NCBI GenBank assembly: GCA_028284765.1
Contig: JANQRA010000011.1
Span: 62,001-126,000, forward strand
Direction: 5' to 3'
DNA from: Acidimicrobiia bacterium
Lineage (GTDB): Bacteria; Actinomycetota; Acidimicrobiia; Spongiisociales; ZC4RG35
Length of the DNA stretch: 64,000 nt
In this document: piece by piece, positions 8,071 to 17,735 of the stretch
Layout: each line of letters starts with the position of its first letter
How positions within the stretch are numbered: the first letter of the stretch is position 1
Program-made: the position numbers and the translations under genes
Notes under the pieces: model-generated
Database searches by the model: none
Seen by the model: only the letters and a program-made list of their open reading frames with translations
What the model was told of the DNA's origin: nothing

Positions 8071-9324
8071 TTGGCCGCGTTTGACCAACAATCTCTGAAC
8101 GAATTGGCGCAGCGAGTCCCCGAATGGCGAGCCTCGCAGATGAGCGCTTCTTTCGAAGTGTTTGACTCACTATCCGAGCCCACCGGGGCTGAAGAAGACT
8201 GGCGATACGTCGACTACGACTTGCCTTTCGACTCACTCGAAGTCGCAATGGAGGCAGGGCCCGCTTTGCCGAAGGGCCCATATGTCGACGGCCTTGGCCA
8301 GAGCTCAGGACATGTCCTAGTAGTTGACGGTCATGTCCTCGATGCCGAGTCGGATCAGCTCGAGGTCCGGAAGATGACAGATGTTTCTGGTTTCTCATCG
8401 CCAGTATCTCCAGACCACAACAAGCTGGCGGCAGCACACTCGGCGTACGCCCACGATGGGGTATTCGTCAAGGTGCCCGACGGCGTTGCCGTCACCGACC
8501 CCCTTGTGGTCGAGGTTCAGGGTGCGACCGAGGGCACAGCTTCGTTTCCGAAGGTCAGTGTCGAAGTCGGTGCGAATGCCGAGGCCTCCGTGCTTGTTGT
8601 CTATCGGAGTGCTGACGGGAAACGTCTGCTGATGGTTCCGGAGATCTCTCTTGATGTCGCCGATGGGGGCAATCTGCGATTTGTCTCTCTGCAGGCGGTC
8701 GACGCCGCCGCATCCAATGTCGTCCATCAGCGTGTCAAGCTCGGACGTGACGCGACTTCCAGAATGGGTGAGGTCGGCCTTGGTGCTGATCTTGGACGTC
8801 TCGACCTTGCCGTGAACCTCGAAGGAAACGGCTCGTCTTCGGAGGTTGTCGGCCTGTACTTCGGCGAAGGATCACAGACACTCGACTATCGGATGGTCAT
8901 CAATCACATCGGACGCTCGACCTCCTCCGATGTTTTTCTCAAAGGCGCGCTGGAAGACGACGCCGAGTCCGTCTTCACCGGCCTGCTCAGGATCGAGAAG
9001 GATGCACAGAAGACGTCCACTTTCGAGACCAACCGGAACCTCGTCCTGTCGGAAAACGCCAAGGCGCATTCAGTACCGAACCTCGAGATCCTTTGCGACG
9101 ACGTTGTTTGCGGTCATGGGTCCTCCGTCGGCCCTCTCGAAGAGGAGCACATGTACTACCTCCAGAGCCGCGGTCTCTCCAAGGAGCGCGCTGAGCGGCT
9201 GCTGATTCGAGGCTTCTTCACCGAAGTAATCGATCGTCTTCCGATCGACGGTCTCTCCGGCCAGGTCTCGAACGCCGTCTTTGACCGCTTCACCAGGGCT
9301 CAGGCCGAGGGGAGGCTGTCATGA
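8071..9324 (+). CDS. sufD: SufD, Fe-S cluster assembly scaffold subunit
   Basis: 417 residues from TTG 8071. SufB/SufD-family beta-helix protein. The short N-terminal WRYVDYDLPFDSL and the C-terminal CDDVVCGHGSSVGPLEEEHMYYLQSRGLSKERAERLLIRGFF are diagnostic, with the conserved His of the SufB-SufD interface in CGHGSSVG. The length and the lack of the SufB core cysteine block point to SufD. It partners with SufB and SufC in the cytosolic Fe-S assembly complex. No sufB is in this window. It overlaps the ferredoxin gene by four bases (ATGA). Confidence 0.9.
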   Translation: MAAFDQQSLNELAQRVPEWRASQMSASFEVFDSLSEPTGAEEDWRYVDYDLPFDSLEVAMEAGPALPKGPYVDGLGQSSGHVLVVDGHVLDAESDQLEVRKMTDVSGFSSPVSPDHNKLAAAHSAYAHDGVFVKVPDGVAVTDPLVVEVQGATEGTASFPKVSVEVGANAEASVLVVYRSADGKRLLMVPEISLDVADGGNLRFVSLQAVDAAASNVVHQRVKLGRDATSRMGEVGLGADLGRLDLAVNLEGNGSSSEVVGLYFGEGSQTLDYRMVINHIGRSTSSDVFLKGALEDDAESVFTGLLRIEKDAQKTSTFETNRNLVLSENAKAHSVPNLEILCDDVVCGHGSSVGPLEEEHMYYLQSRGLSKERAERLLIRGFFTEVIDRLPIDGLSGQVSNAVFDRFTRAQAEGRLS

Positions 9325-9632
9325 GAATTGAGATTGCGGGTCTGGACACTTTCCCTCGAGGAAAAGGTGTGCGGGTCACAGTGGGCGAGCGGAGAATCGC
9401 CATGTTCCGCATCGAAGACGATGTCTACGCCATCGGCGATCGTTGCTCACACGCCGAGGCCTCACTTGCCGAAGGGGAGCTGTTCGACGGAGCGGTGGAA
9501 TGCCCTCGACACGGCTCCGAGTTCGACCTCGAAACCGGCAAGCCTGGAGCCCTCCCAGCAACGGCTCCAGTTCCCACCTACGAAGTCGTCGTTGACGACG
9601 GAATTGTGTATCTCGAAATGGAGAACGAATGA
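9321..9632 (+). CDS. Rieske-type [2Fe-2S] ferredoxin
   Basis: 103 residues. Rieske fold with both ligand motifs: C-x-H in CSHAEASL and C-x-x-H in CPRHGSEFDLETGKP, giving two Cys and two His ligands. Soluble, no membrane anchor. It lies inside the SUF operon between sufD and sufC with ATGA overlaps at both ends, a placement seen in other actinobacterial suf operons, so it is probably an electron carrier for, or an early recipient of, assembled clusters. Confidence 0.92.
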   Translation: MRIEIAGLDTFPRGKGVRVTVGERRIAMFRIEDDVYAIGDRCSHAEASLAEGELFDGAVECPRHGSEFDLETGKPGALPATAPVPTYEVVVDDGIVYLEMENE

Positions 9633-10429
9633 CAACGGCTCTGAAGGTCTCTGACCTTTCCGCTCAGATCGACGGCAAAAAGATCCTCAACGGTCTCTCG
9701 CTCGAGGTTCCTCTGGGTGAGGTCCACGCGATCATGGGACCCAACGGCAGCGGCAAGTCGACCCTTTGTCACGTGCTGACGGGCAAGGCCGGTTACGAGG
9801 TCTCAGGAACCGCCCACATAAAGGGCGATGAGCTGCTCGGACTCCCTGTCGACCAACGTGCCCGGCTCGGGCTGCTGCAGAGTTTCCAGTACCCGACGGA
9901 AGTGCCGGGGGTTCGCCTCCGTGAGTTCATGGTCGAAGCCGGTGAGGAGCGAGGCATGGACGTCGCCGAACTCAACACACGCATCGACGAAGAGGCTGAT
10001 CGTTTTGGTATGACGAGGTTCCTCGATCGTTCCCTGAACGACGACCTATCCGGCGGAGAGAAGAAGAAGTCCGAAATCCTCCAGATGGCAGTTCTCCAGC
10101 CCAAGGTTGCACTGCTGGACGAAGTGGATTCAGGGCTCGACATCGATGCCGTGAGACAAGTCGCAGAGGCCGTCGAATCGATGCGGTCTCCTGAGCTCGG
10201 TGTGGTGATGATCACTCACTACTCGCGCATTCTTCGCTACATGACGCCGGATCGGATCCACGTGATGATCGACGGCAAGATCGTCGACAGTGGGGGACGG
10301 GAGCTTGCCGAAGAGCTCGAAGCAGGGGGCTATGAGGCTGTCCGGAATCGTCTGGGGATAGAACGTCCCTCGTTGGAGCCTGAGCGAAAGCCCTCCGACT
10401 ACTTCACCGAAACGCCTTTCGACGTCTGA
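9629..10429 (+). CDS. sufC: SufC, Fe-S assembly ABC ATPase (first copy)
   Basis: 266 residues. ABC ATPase of the SufC type: Walker A GPNGSGKST near residue 37, Q-loop QSFQYPTEVPGV, signature LSGGEKKKSEILQMAVL, Walker B ALLDEVDSGLDID and the H-loop MITHYSRIL. SufC powers the SufB-SufD scaffold. Unlike the second copy at 18950-19726, it has a C-terminal extension of about 20 residues (RPSLEPERKPSDYFTETPFDV region). It overlaps the ferredoxin gene by four bases and touches the peptidase gene downstream (TGATG). Confidence 0.93.
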   Translation: MTTALKVSDLSAQIDGKKILNGLSLEVPLGEVHAIMGPNGSGKSTLCHVLTGKAGYEVSGTAHIKGDELLGLPVDQRARLGLLQSFQYPTEVPGVRLREFMVEAGEERGMDVAELNTRIDEEADRFGMTRFLDRSLNDDLSGGEKKKSEILQMAVLQPKVALLDEVDSGLDIDAVRQVAEAVESMRSPELGVVMITHYSRILRYMTPDRIHVMIDGKIVDSGGRELAEELEAGGYEAVRNRLGIERPSLEPERKPSDYFTETPFDV

Positions 10430-11499
10430 TGGCGAGCCGTGCAGTCGCCGAGAAGTGGCTGGCGGACCTCACCAATCTTCCCACGGCATCGGGCCACGAA
10501 GACCGTGTTGTCGAATGGGTTCAAGGCTGGGCTGACCGCCGGCCGGATCTGACAACGACGCTCGATAGCGGCGGAAACCTCTACGTCACCCAGAAGGGCC
10601 GGAAGTCGAAGAAGCCGGTTTTGGCTGTTGCACACATGGACCATCCGGCTTTTGTCATCGAAGATGAGGAAGGCGGGTTTGAGTTCCGGGGTGGGGTCGA
10701 CGAGCCCTACTTCCGCGAGGCGAGGGTCGAAGTGGTCTCACGCCCCAACGGCCCCACAGGCACGGTCGTGGAATACGACCCGCAGAGTTATCACGGGAAG
10801 ATCCGGTTTACAGGGGATGTCGCCGCGGGTGACATCGCAATGTGGAGGTTCGGGTCCACGGCCCAGAAGCGGGGACTATTCCGAGCACCAGCATGTGATG
10901 ACTTGGCCGGGGCCGCTGCCGCTCTAGCCGCACTCGACAAGGCGCGGGGCGATGCGGACCTTCGTCACTTCGGGGTTCTTCTGACCCGGTGTGAAGAGGT
11001 CGGGCTGATCGGGGCCATTCACGCCGCCAAACACCAGACGATTCCGAGCGGAGCACGCCTCCTCTCGATCGAAACCTCGCGCGAGCTACCGAACGCGCGC
11101 ATCGGCGACGGACCGATCATCCGGATTGGCGACCGGTCCACGATTTTTGATCGCGATCTCTCCAACCTCATCAGCCGAGCTGCGGCTGCGGACGGCCTGA
11201 AGCACCAGCGGCGGCTCATGGATGGCGGTGGCTGTGAGGCTACGGCGTTTGGCGTGTACGGCTATCAGGCCACCGGTCTCTGCTTGGCGCTCGGCAACTG
11301 GCACAACAGAGGCAATCTGAGTGAGGTGGAAGACGGCGACACATCTGCCGCAATCCCAAAGCTCGAGGAGATCTCGATTGACGACTACCACGGGCTGATT
11401 GATCTCTTGCTGTTGGCAGCCCGATCCGTCGACTCAGAAGACCCACTCGTTCGACGACTCGACGCTCTGTACGAAACAAACTCCAAGTACCTGAGTTAG
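10429..11499 (+). CDS. M42-family (glutamyl aminopeptidase-like) metallopeptidase
   Basis: 356 residues. Co-catalytic zinc aminopeptidase of clan MH, family M42-like. Metal ligands can be placed at AHMDHPAF (His, Asp), [12 protein letters not shown] (Asp), [10 protein letters not shown] (Glu-Glu, general base and ligand), SIETSRE and the late His in NWHNRGN. The family trims short peptides in the cytosol. The ATG overlaps the sufC stop, so it is co-transcribed with the suf genes although a role in Fe-S assembly is not implied. Confidence 0.88.
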   Translation: MASRAVAEKWLADLTNLPTASGHEDRVVEWVQGWADRRPDLTTTLDSGGNLYVTQKGRKSKKPVLAVAHMDHPAFVIEDEEGGFEFRGGVDEPYFREARVEVVSRPNGPTGTVVEYDPQSYHGKIRFTGDVAAGDIAMWRFGSTAQKRGLFRAPACDDLAGAAAALAALDKARGDADLRHFGVLLTRCEEVGLIGAIHAAKHQTIPSGARLLSIETSRELPNARIGDGPIIRIGDRSTIFDRDLSNLISRAAAADGLKHQRRLMDGGGCEATAFGVYGYQATGLCLALGNWHNRGNLSEVEDGDTSAAIPKLEEISIDDYHGLIDLLLLAARSVDSEDPLVRRLDALYETNSKYLS

Positions 11500-11509
11500 C
11501 GTTCGCCAA

Positions 11510-12889
11510 ATGGAATATCGCACCGAGAGAGACTCGATGGGTGAGGTGAAGGTTCCTGCCGATGCTCTGTATGGAGCTTCCACTCAGCGGGCCGTCGACA
11601 ACTTCCCCATTTCCGGCATTCGATTCAGCCAGCGTTTCATTTGGGCTCTTGGCCTCCAAAAGGGTTCGTCAGCCACGGTTGCCGCTGAGGGCGGGCATCT
11701 CGACTCAGGTCTGGCAGCGGCGATCAGGAGTGCGGCCGACGAAGTGATGGCCGGCGATCTTGACGATCAGTTCGTTCTCGACGTCTTCCAGACCGGTTCC
11801 GGCACATCGACGAACACCAACGCCAATGAGGTGATCGCCACCCGCGCCAATCAAACCCGTGACGAGGGAGATGTGCACCCAAACGACCACGTGAACTTTG
11901 GCCAGTCCTCAAATGACGTGATTCCAACGGCTATCCACGTATCCGCCGTGGCAGCGCTGAGAGAAGACCTGCTGCCAGCCTTGGAGACGTTGGCGAGCTC
12001 GCTGGAAGCCAAAGCCTCAGAATTCGAGAACGTCGTCAAGTCAGGCCGCACCCACTTGATGGACGCGACTCCAGTGACTCTCGGCCAGGAGTTCGGTGGT
12101 TTCGCGGCGCAGGTGCGCAAGGGAATCGAGCGAGTGGAGAAGGTGCTCCCCGAGTTGGAGGAGCTGGCTCTCGGCGGTACTGCCGTCGGCACCGGAATCA
12201 ATGCTCCGGACGGATATGCCGCCGCGGTGATTGCATTGATGGCGGAGAGGACTGGCTATCCCTATCGCGAGGCTGACGACCACTTCGAAGCCCAGGGCGG
12301 GAAAGATGCTGCGGTCATGGCATCGGGAGTGTTGAAGACAATCGCCAACTCATTCTTCAAGATCGCCAACGACATCAGGTTCCTAGGTTCGGGGCCGACG
12401 AGCGGGATCTCCGAGATCCGCATCAAGGCTCTTCAGCCCGGCTCATCGATCATGCCCGGCAAGGTCAATCCGGTGATGTCGGAGATGATGATGATGGTTG
12501 CGGCTCAGGTCATGGGCAACGACGAGACCATCACCTGGAGCGGCGCCAACGGCAACTTCGAGCTGAACGTGATGATGCCGGTCATGGCCCACAACCTGCT
12601 TCAGTCGATTGAACTACTGGCTAGTGCTGCAACCGTGTTCGCTGAGCGATGCGTCGACGGCATCGAGGCCAACGACCAAAGGGCTCGTGAGCTCGTCGAG
12701 AAGAACGCGATAATCGTCACCGCGCTCAACCCTTATATCGGGTACGACAACGGGGCCAAGATCGCCAAGGAAGCTGTGGCCTCCGGACGGTCGGTTAGGG
12801 AGCTTGTGCTCGAAGCCGGTCTGATGTCGGAAGATGAGCTCGACGAAGCTCTAGACATCAAAGGGATGACGGAGGGCGGCCTCCGTTAG
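11510..12889 (+). CDS. fumC: Class II fumarate hydratase
   Basis: 459 residues. Fumarase/aspartase superfamily: N-terminal [26 protein letters not shown], the [10 protein letters not shown] and [14 protein letters not shown] motifs of the active site, [17 protein letters not shown], and the signature [13 protein letters not shown] near residue 315. It interconverts fumarate and malate in the TCA cycle. The ATG start at 11510 lies ten bases after the peptidase stop. The 3' end overlaps the convergent sufU gene by four bases. The oxygen-stable class fits an aerobic actinobacterium. Confidence 0.95.
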   Translation: MEYRTERDSMGEVKVPADALYGASTQRAVDNFPISGIRFSQRFIWALGLQKGSSATVAAEGGHLDSGLAAAIRSAADEVMAGDLDDQFVLDVFQTGSGTSTNTNANEVIATRANQTRDEGDVHPNDHVNFGQSSNDVIPTAIHVSAVAALREDLLPALETLASSLEAKASEFENVVKSGRTHLMDATPVTLGQEFGGFAAQVRKGIERVEKVLPELEELALGGTAVGTGINAPDGYAAAVIALMAERTGYPYREADDHFEAQGGKDAAVMASGVLKTIANSFFKIANDIRFLGSGPTSGISEIRIKALQPGSSIMPGKVNPVMSEMMMMVAAQVMGNDETITWSGANGNFELNVMMPVMAHNLLQSIELLASAATVFAERCVDGIEANDQRARELVEKNAIIVTALNPYIGYDNGAKIAKEAVASGRSVRELVLEAGLMSEDELDEALDIKGMTEGGLR

Positions 12890-13329
12890 GAGCCCAAAGC
12901 CTCCATCAGGGTCGTCCACGCCAGGTTGGCGCACTTGATTCGAACGGGGTACTGCCGGACCCCCTGAAGGGCTTCGATATCGCCAAGCACAGACCCAGGA
13001 CGCTCAGAGTCGAGCCCGGGGTCGTCCCCTGCCTCGATGGACATCATCCGACGGAACTTGGATACGAGTTCATCGATCTCTTCCCGGCTTTTACCTTTGA
13101 TGGCCTCGGTCATCATCGAAGCCGAGGACTGGCTGATCGAGCAGCCCTGACCCTCGACAGCCACGCCTGTGACAACACCGTCTTCGATCGAAAGGTCGAT
13201 CGTGATCTCGTCCCCACATAGGGGGTTCACTCCTTGTGCGGTGGCGTCGGGCGCGTCGATGTGGCCCTGGTTTCGAGGGTTCCGGTAGTGGTCGAGGATG
13301 ACCTCTCTGTACAGCTCTTCCAACGCCAT
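12886..13329 (-). CDS. sufU: SufU-type Fe-S / sulfur-transfer scaffold
   Basis: 147 residues if it starts at the ATG at 13329 ([20 protein letters not shown]); a longer frame to 13377 adds an unconvincing N-terminus. NifU-like N-terminal domain with three conserved cysteines in [21 protein letters not shown] and KCANLAW, plus the Asp in the first motif. The insertion between the second and third cysteines fits the SufU subgroup, a Zn-dependent partner that accepts sulfur from SufS. SufS is on the same strand but is separated from it by the 4.3 kb gene on the opposite strand. Confidence 0.9.
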   Translation of the reverse strand: MALEELYREVILDHYRNPRNQGHIDAPDATAQGVNPLCGDEITIDLSIEDGVVTGVAVEGQGCSISQSSASMMTEAIKGKSREEIDELVSKFRRMMSIEAGDDPGLDSERPGSVLGDIEALQGVRQYPVRIKCANLAWTTLMEALGS

Positions 13330-13462
13330 GCCACCACCGTAACGCCCTCTCAGATGACCGCTATTCCCGATGGACAAACGACTCTCCGTGGGGGAGAATC
13401 ACCGCCGGGAGTCAAGGGCGTTCGCAGATGGTGGCGACGCCGGCTGGTAGCCGTTGGGAGGC

Positions 13463-16400
13463 ATGTTGAGGGGGTCGAGGCGTAATCGCCGGGGAGTGTG
13501 GCTTGCTGCTGCAGTGGGTTCGATTGTCCTCGGTGTTTCCTTCATCGCCGGCGCTGCAACACCACCCGACTTCGTCGACGAAGCCGTATTCACCGGCCTC
13601 AGCAACCCGACCAACATCGAGTTCGCTGCCAACGGCAAGGTGTTCATCGCCGAGAAGTCGGGGATCGTCAAGGTCTATGACTCAGTAACCGACGCCACAC
13701 CGGACACGTTTGCCGACCTGCGCAGCAACGTCCACGACTACTGGGATCGCGGGTTGCTCGGCCTGGCCGTTCATCCCGACTTCCCCGCTCAGCCGTACGT
13801 CTATGTCCTTTACACGTATGGAGTTCCTCTCTTTCCAGGTACTCAGACCTGGGGTGACACCTGTCCCGACCCCACCGGTGAAGGCTGCGTTGTCTCCGGT
13901 CGCCTGAGCCGACTCACAGCAAGCGGCAACCAGATGACTGGCTCCGAAGCCGTGCTGATCGAGGACTGGTGTCAGCAGTACCCCTCGCACTCGATTGGCG
14001 ATCTCGAGTTCGGCCCTGACGGTGCCCTCTACGCCTCTGCTGGTGACGGGGCCTCGTTCACGTTCGCGGATTGGGGCCAGGGTGGGAACGACGACCTGGC
14101 GCCTCCGAACCCGTGTGGTGACCCACCGGTGCCGATTGGTGGCACTCAGGTATCGCCGCAGGCAGAAGGTGGGGCTCTTCGATCCCAGGATCTCGAGACG
14201 TCAGGCGACCCGGTCACCCTCGACGGCACCCTCATCAGAATCGACCCGCTGACCGGTGCCGCCGCTGCAGGTAATCCGGCCATTGGGGCTTCTGACCCCA
14301 ACGAGCAGCGAATCGTTGCCTACGGGCTGAGGAACCCCTTCCGTATCGCAATCGATGAGAACTCCGGTGCTGTGTACGCAGGTGACGTCGGGTGGGGAAC
14401 GTGGGAGGAAGTCAACGAGCACCCCAATCCCCAATCCACAGTGATGAACTTCGGCTGGCCTTGTTACGAGGGCGGTAGTGGCGTTTCGAACGTGTTCGGC
14501 TCATACAGCGCCCTCGACATATGCACCAATCTCTACTCAGCCGGTACAGCTGACGCTTCGCTTTTTGCATACCGGCACAACCAGGACATCACAGGTGACG
14601 ATCTGTGCCGACCCGCCAATCCTCCGCAGGGGACCAGCTCGTCAATTTCGGGTCTCGATTTCTATCCAGGTGGCGACTACCCGGGCACCTACATCGGAGC
14701 CTTGTTCGGGTCGGACTACTCCCGTGATTGCATCTGGGTGATGTTCCGGGACGGCAATGGTGATCTCGATCCCAGCTCAATCGAGATCTTCCAGACCACT
14801 GCGCTCAACCCCGTGGACGTGGAGGCCGGGCCCAACGGTGACATCTACTACGCCAATCTGAACGGCGGTGAGGTTCGGCGATTCCGATTCGTCGGGACCA
14901 ACACACCACCGGTGGCCGTGATGCAGGCGAGCCCTCTCTCGGGTCCAGCACCTTTGGCGGTCGACTTCGACGGAACGCAGAGCAGTGACCCAGACGAGGA
15001 CCCGATCGTGCTCTATGAATGGGACCTGGACGGAGACGGCCAATACGACGACGCAGTCGGTGCCCAGGTCTCCTACGAGTACTCAAATCCCGGCTCTTAC
15101 ACAGCGAGACTCCGGGTCACCGATTCCCGTGGCGAGACGGACACCGATTCGACGTCGATTCAGGCCTCAAACACAGCACCCACCGCGACGATCAACCTGC
15201 CCGCCCCTTCGCTGCAGTGGCATGTCGGCGAGACAATCTCATTCTCTGGCGGAGCAACAGACCCTGAGGAAGGGAGCCTTCCGCCGTCAGCTCTCAGTTG
15301 GGCGCTCATACTTCACCACTGTGAGCTGGATGGGTCCTGTCATACCCACGGGATAGAGACTTTCGATGGTGTCAGCTCGGGTTCGTTTGTCGCACCCGAC
15401 CACGAGTATCCGTCGTGGCTAGAACTCCGATTGACAGCCAAGGACCAGTTCGACGTCACAGACGTGGCCACCGTTGAAATCCAGCCGGAGACCGTCGATG
15501 TCACATTCGATACGGATCCAGCCGGGCTGGACGTGTCGTTCTTCGGGGAGTCGGAAACGGCCCCCATCGTTCGGACGTCGATCGTGGGCGCGACGATCGA
15601 GTTCTCGACGTCGGCGAACCAGGGCAGCTGGGTGTACCAGGGATGGTCGAACGGCGGTCCCCGTTCTCAGTCGATCCCGACACCCGGCGTAGACACCACG
15701 TACACAGCGACATTCGACGAACCACCCAGCGTGATCTCGAACACCTCGGTGAGTGTCCCCGAGAACCAAACCTCGGTCACCGACGTCCAGTCTTCCGACA
15801 ACAAGGACTCAGAAGGGTCCGGTCTCAGTTATGGGATCACCGGAGGTCCGGACTCATCTCTCTTCGACATCAACTCTTCGTCGGGAGTCCTCACTTTCAA
15901 CTCACCACCCGATCACGAGGACCCGGACGACGCCGGGTCAAACAACGTCTACGTGTTCGACGTGACCGTGACCGACTCGGCGGGTCTCTCGGACACAGAA
16001 CAGATGTCCGTCACCGTGACCAACGTCAACGAGATGCCGACCGCCTCGAATGATGGGTACTCGGGCGACGAGGACCAGGTGATAGCTAGCGGTGCACCCG
16101 GCGTCTTGGACAACGACTCCGACATCGAAGGCAGTCAGCTCATCGCAGGTCTCGTTTCCGGCCCCAGCGTGGGCTCTCTGGATCTGGATAGCGACGGCAG
16201 CTTTGACTTCACACCACCCAACGATTGGTTCGGTCAGACGAGTTTCGTATATGAGGCCTGTGATCCCGGGAGTCTCTGTGACCAGGCGACGGTCACTCTC
16301 ACTGTGGGAGCCGTGAATGACCCGCCGACAGCAGGCGACGACACCAGCACGTCCGATGAGGACCAAATAGTGGTGATAGACGTGACGGCCAATGATTCAG

Positions 16401-17734
16401 ACCTTGATGGAACGATCGACCTGTCGACGGTCCAGATTGTCAGCCAGCCATCCACCGGAACAGCTTCGGAGATGACTGACGGAACGATTGTCTTCACTCC
16501 CGACGCGGATTGGAGTGGCTCGGACCAGCTCACCTACACCGTGAAGGACAACTCGGGTGCTGTGTCCAACGCCGCAGTTGTTTCGATTGATGTGAACCCG
16601 GTGAATGACCCGCCGGTTGCCGTTGACGATTCGAAGGCGATCGATGAGGACTTGTCGACGACCGTGTCGGTACTGGCGAACGACACCGATATCGACAACG
16701 CGCTAGATGAGGGGTCGGTGGAGCTTGTGGCCGCTCCCATGCACGGGTCGGCCGTCGTCGACGCCTTCGGGGTCTTTTCCTATACGCCTGATCCCAACTG
16801 GAACGGCGTTGACTCGTTCACCTACCGGGTGGCCGACGAGTCCGGTGCGCTGTCCAACGCGGCCACAGTGACCGTGACAGTGAACCCGGTCAACGATCCC
16901 CCTGTCGCGGACGCCGGACCCGACCGGGAGGTCGAAGTGGGTCAAACGGCGCAACTCGATGGGTCGGGATCGGCTGATCCGTTGGATGGCGATCCCATCA
17001 CCTACCAATGGCAGATCGTCTCAGCTCCGGCCGGTTCTTCAGTCGGGATTGCTGATGGCGACCAGGCTCTTGCCAGCCTCACGCCAGACGAGCCCGGGAC
17101 CTACACGATCGAGCTCGAAGTGAGTGACGGTTCGGACACAGCGACCGACACCGTTGTGGTTGAGGCGAGCGAGGTGCTTTCCGAACCGGTCGATACCTTC
17201 CTCGACGACGATGATTCGATCTTCGAATTCGAGATCGAGTGGCTGGCCTCGACGGGTATCACAAAGGGCTGCAACCCTCCGGACAACGACCTGTTCTGTC
17301 CCGATGACTACGTCACGCGGGGTCAGTTCGCTGCGTTCTCCGCTCGGGCCTTTGGCTGGACCGATGTTGGCGAAGGGGATCTATTCATCGACGACGATGG
17401 GCACTTGTTCGAGCACGAGATTGATTTGATGGGTACTGCGGGCGTGACCAAGGGATGTAATCCGCCGCTCAATAGCCTGTTCTGCCCCAACGACATCGTC
17501 ACCCGTGGGCAGATGGCGGCGTTCTTTGCGCGAGCCTTTGGTTGGACAGACGTTGGTGCGGGTGATCTTTTCATCGATGACGACGGGCATCTGTTCGAGC
17601 ACGAGATTGATTTGATGGGTACTGCTGGTGTCACCAAGGGATGCAATCCGCCACTCAACAACCGGTTCTGCCCCGACGACTACGTGACCAGGGGCCAGAT
17701 CGCTGCGTTCTTCTACCGGGCGTTCAACAAGTAA
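13463..17734 (+). CDS. Giant secreted PQQ-sugar-dehydrogenase-like protein with PKD, cadherin-like and SLH-like repeats
   Basis: About 1423 residues (a TTG at 13454 is an alternative start). Signal peptide RNRRGVWLAAAVGSIVLGVSF. Residues 40-475: soluble glucose/sorbosone dehydrogenase-type beta-propeller (GLSNPTNIEFAANGKVFIAE, GLLGLAVHPDFP, IGDLEFGPDGALYASAGDGA, AYGLRNPFRIAID). About 483-570: PKD domain. About 680-755: InlB-type repeat. About 757-858: cadherin-like. About 860-1152: three tandem-95/cadherin-like repeats joined by VNDPP linkers. About 1153-1240: second PKD-like unit. C-terminus: three cysteine-type SLH repeats (GCNPP...FCP). Probably a wall-bound, calcium-rich surface protein. 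Enzyme activity is uncertain. It sits between sufU and sufS on the other strand. Confidence 0.9.
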   Translation: MLRGSRRNRRGVWLAAAVGSIVLGVSFIAGAATPPDFVDEAVFTGLSNPTNIEFAANGKVFIAEKSGIVKVYDSVTDATPDTFADLRSNVHDYWDRGLLGLAVHPDFPAQPYVYVLYTYGVPLFPGTQTWGDTCPDPTGEGCVVSGRLSRLTASGNQMTGSEAVLIEDWCQQYPSHSIGDLEFGPDGALYASAGDGASFTFADWGQGGNDDLAPPNPCGDPPVPIGGTQVSPQAEGGALRSQDLETSGDPVTLDGTLIRIDPLTGAAAAGNPAIGASDPNEQRIVAYGLRNPFRIAIDENSGAVYAGDVGWGTWEEVNEHPNPQSTVMNFGWPCYEGGSGVSNVFGSYSALDICTNLYSAGTADASLFAYRHNQDITGDDLCRPANPPQGTSSSISGLDFYPGGDYPGTYIGALFGSDYSRDCIWVMFRDGNGDLDPSSIEIFQTTALNPVDVEAGPNGDIYYANLNGGEVRRFRFVGTNTPPVAVMQASPLSGPAPLAVDFDGTQSSDPDEDPIVLYEWDLDGDGQYDDAVGAQVSYEYSNPGSYTARLRVTDSRGETDTDSTSIQASNTAPTATINLPAPSLQWHVGETISFSGGATDPEEGSLPPSALSWALILHHCELDGSCHTHGIETFDGVSSGSFVAPDHEYPSWLELRLTAKDQFDVTDVATVEIQPETVDVTFDTDPAGLDVSFFGESETAPIVRTSIVGATIEFSTSANQGSWVYQGWSNGGPRSQSIPTPGVDTTYTATFDEPPSVISNTSVSVPENQTSVTDVQSSDNKDSEGSGLSYGITGGPDSSLFDINSSSGVLTFNSPPDHEDPDDAGSNNVYVFDVTVTDSAGLSDTEQMSVTVTNVNEMPTASNDGYSGDEDQVIASGAPGVLDNDSDIEGSQLIAGLVSGPSVGSLDLDSDGSFDFTPPNDWFGQTSFVYEACDPGSLCDQATVTLTVGAVNDPPTAGDDTSTSDEDQIVVIDVTANDSDLDGTIDLSTVQIVSQPSTGTASEMTDGTIVFTPDADWSGSDQLTYTVKDNSGAVSNAAVVSIDVNPVNDPPVAVDDSKAIDEDLSTTVSVLANDTDIDNALDEGSVELVAAPMHGSAVVDAFGVFSYTPDPNWNGVDSFTYRVADESGALSNAATVTVTVNPVNDPPVADAGPDREVEVGQTAQLDGSGSADPLDGDPITYQWQIVSAPAGSSVGIADGDQALASLTPDEPGTYTIELEVSDGSDTATDTVVVEASEVLSEPVDTFLDDDDSIFEFEIEWLASTGITKGCNPPDNDLFCPDDYVTRGQFAAFSARAFGWTDVGEGDLFIDDDGHLFEHEIDLMGTAGVTKGCNPPLNSLFCPNDIVTRGQMAAFFARAFGWTDVGAGDLFIDDDGHLFEHEIDLMGTAGVTKGCNPPLNNRFCPDDYVTRGQIAAFFYRAFNK

Positions 17735-17735
17735 C

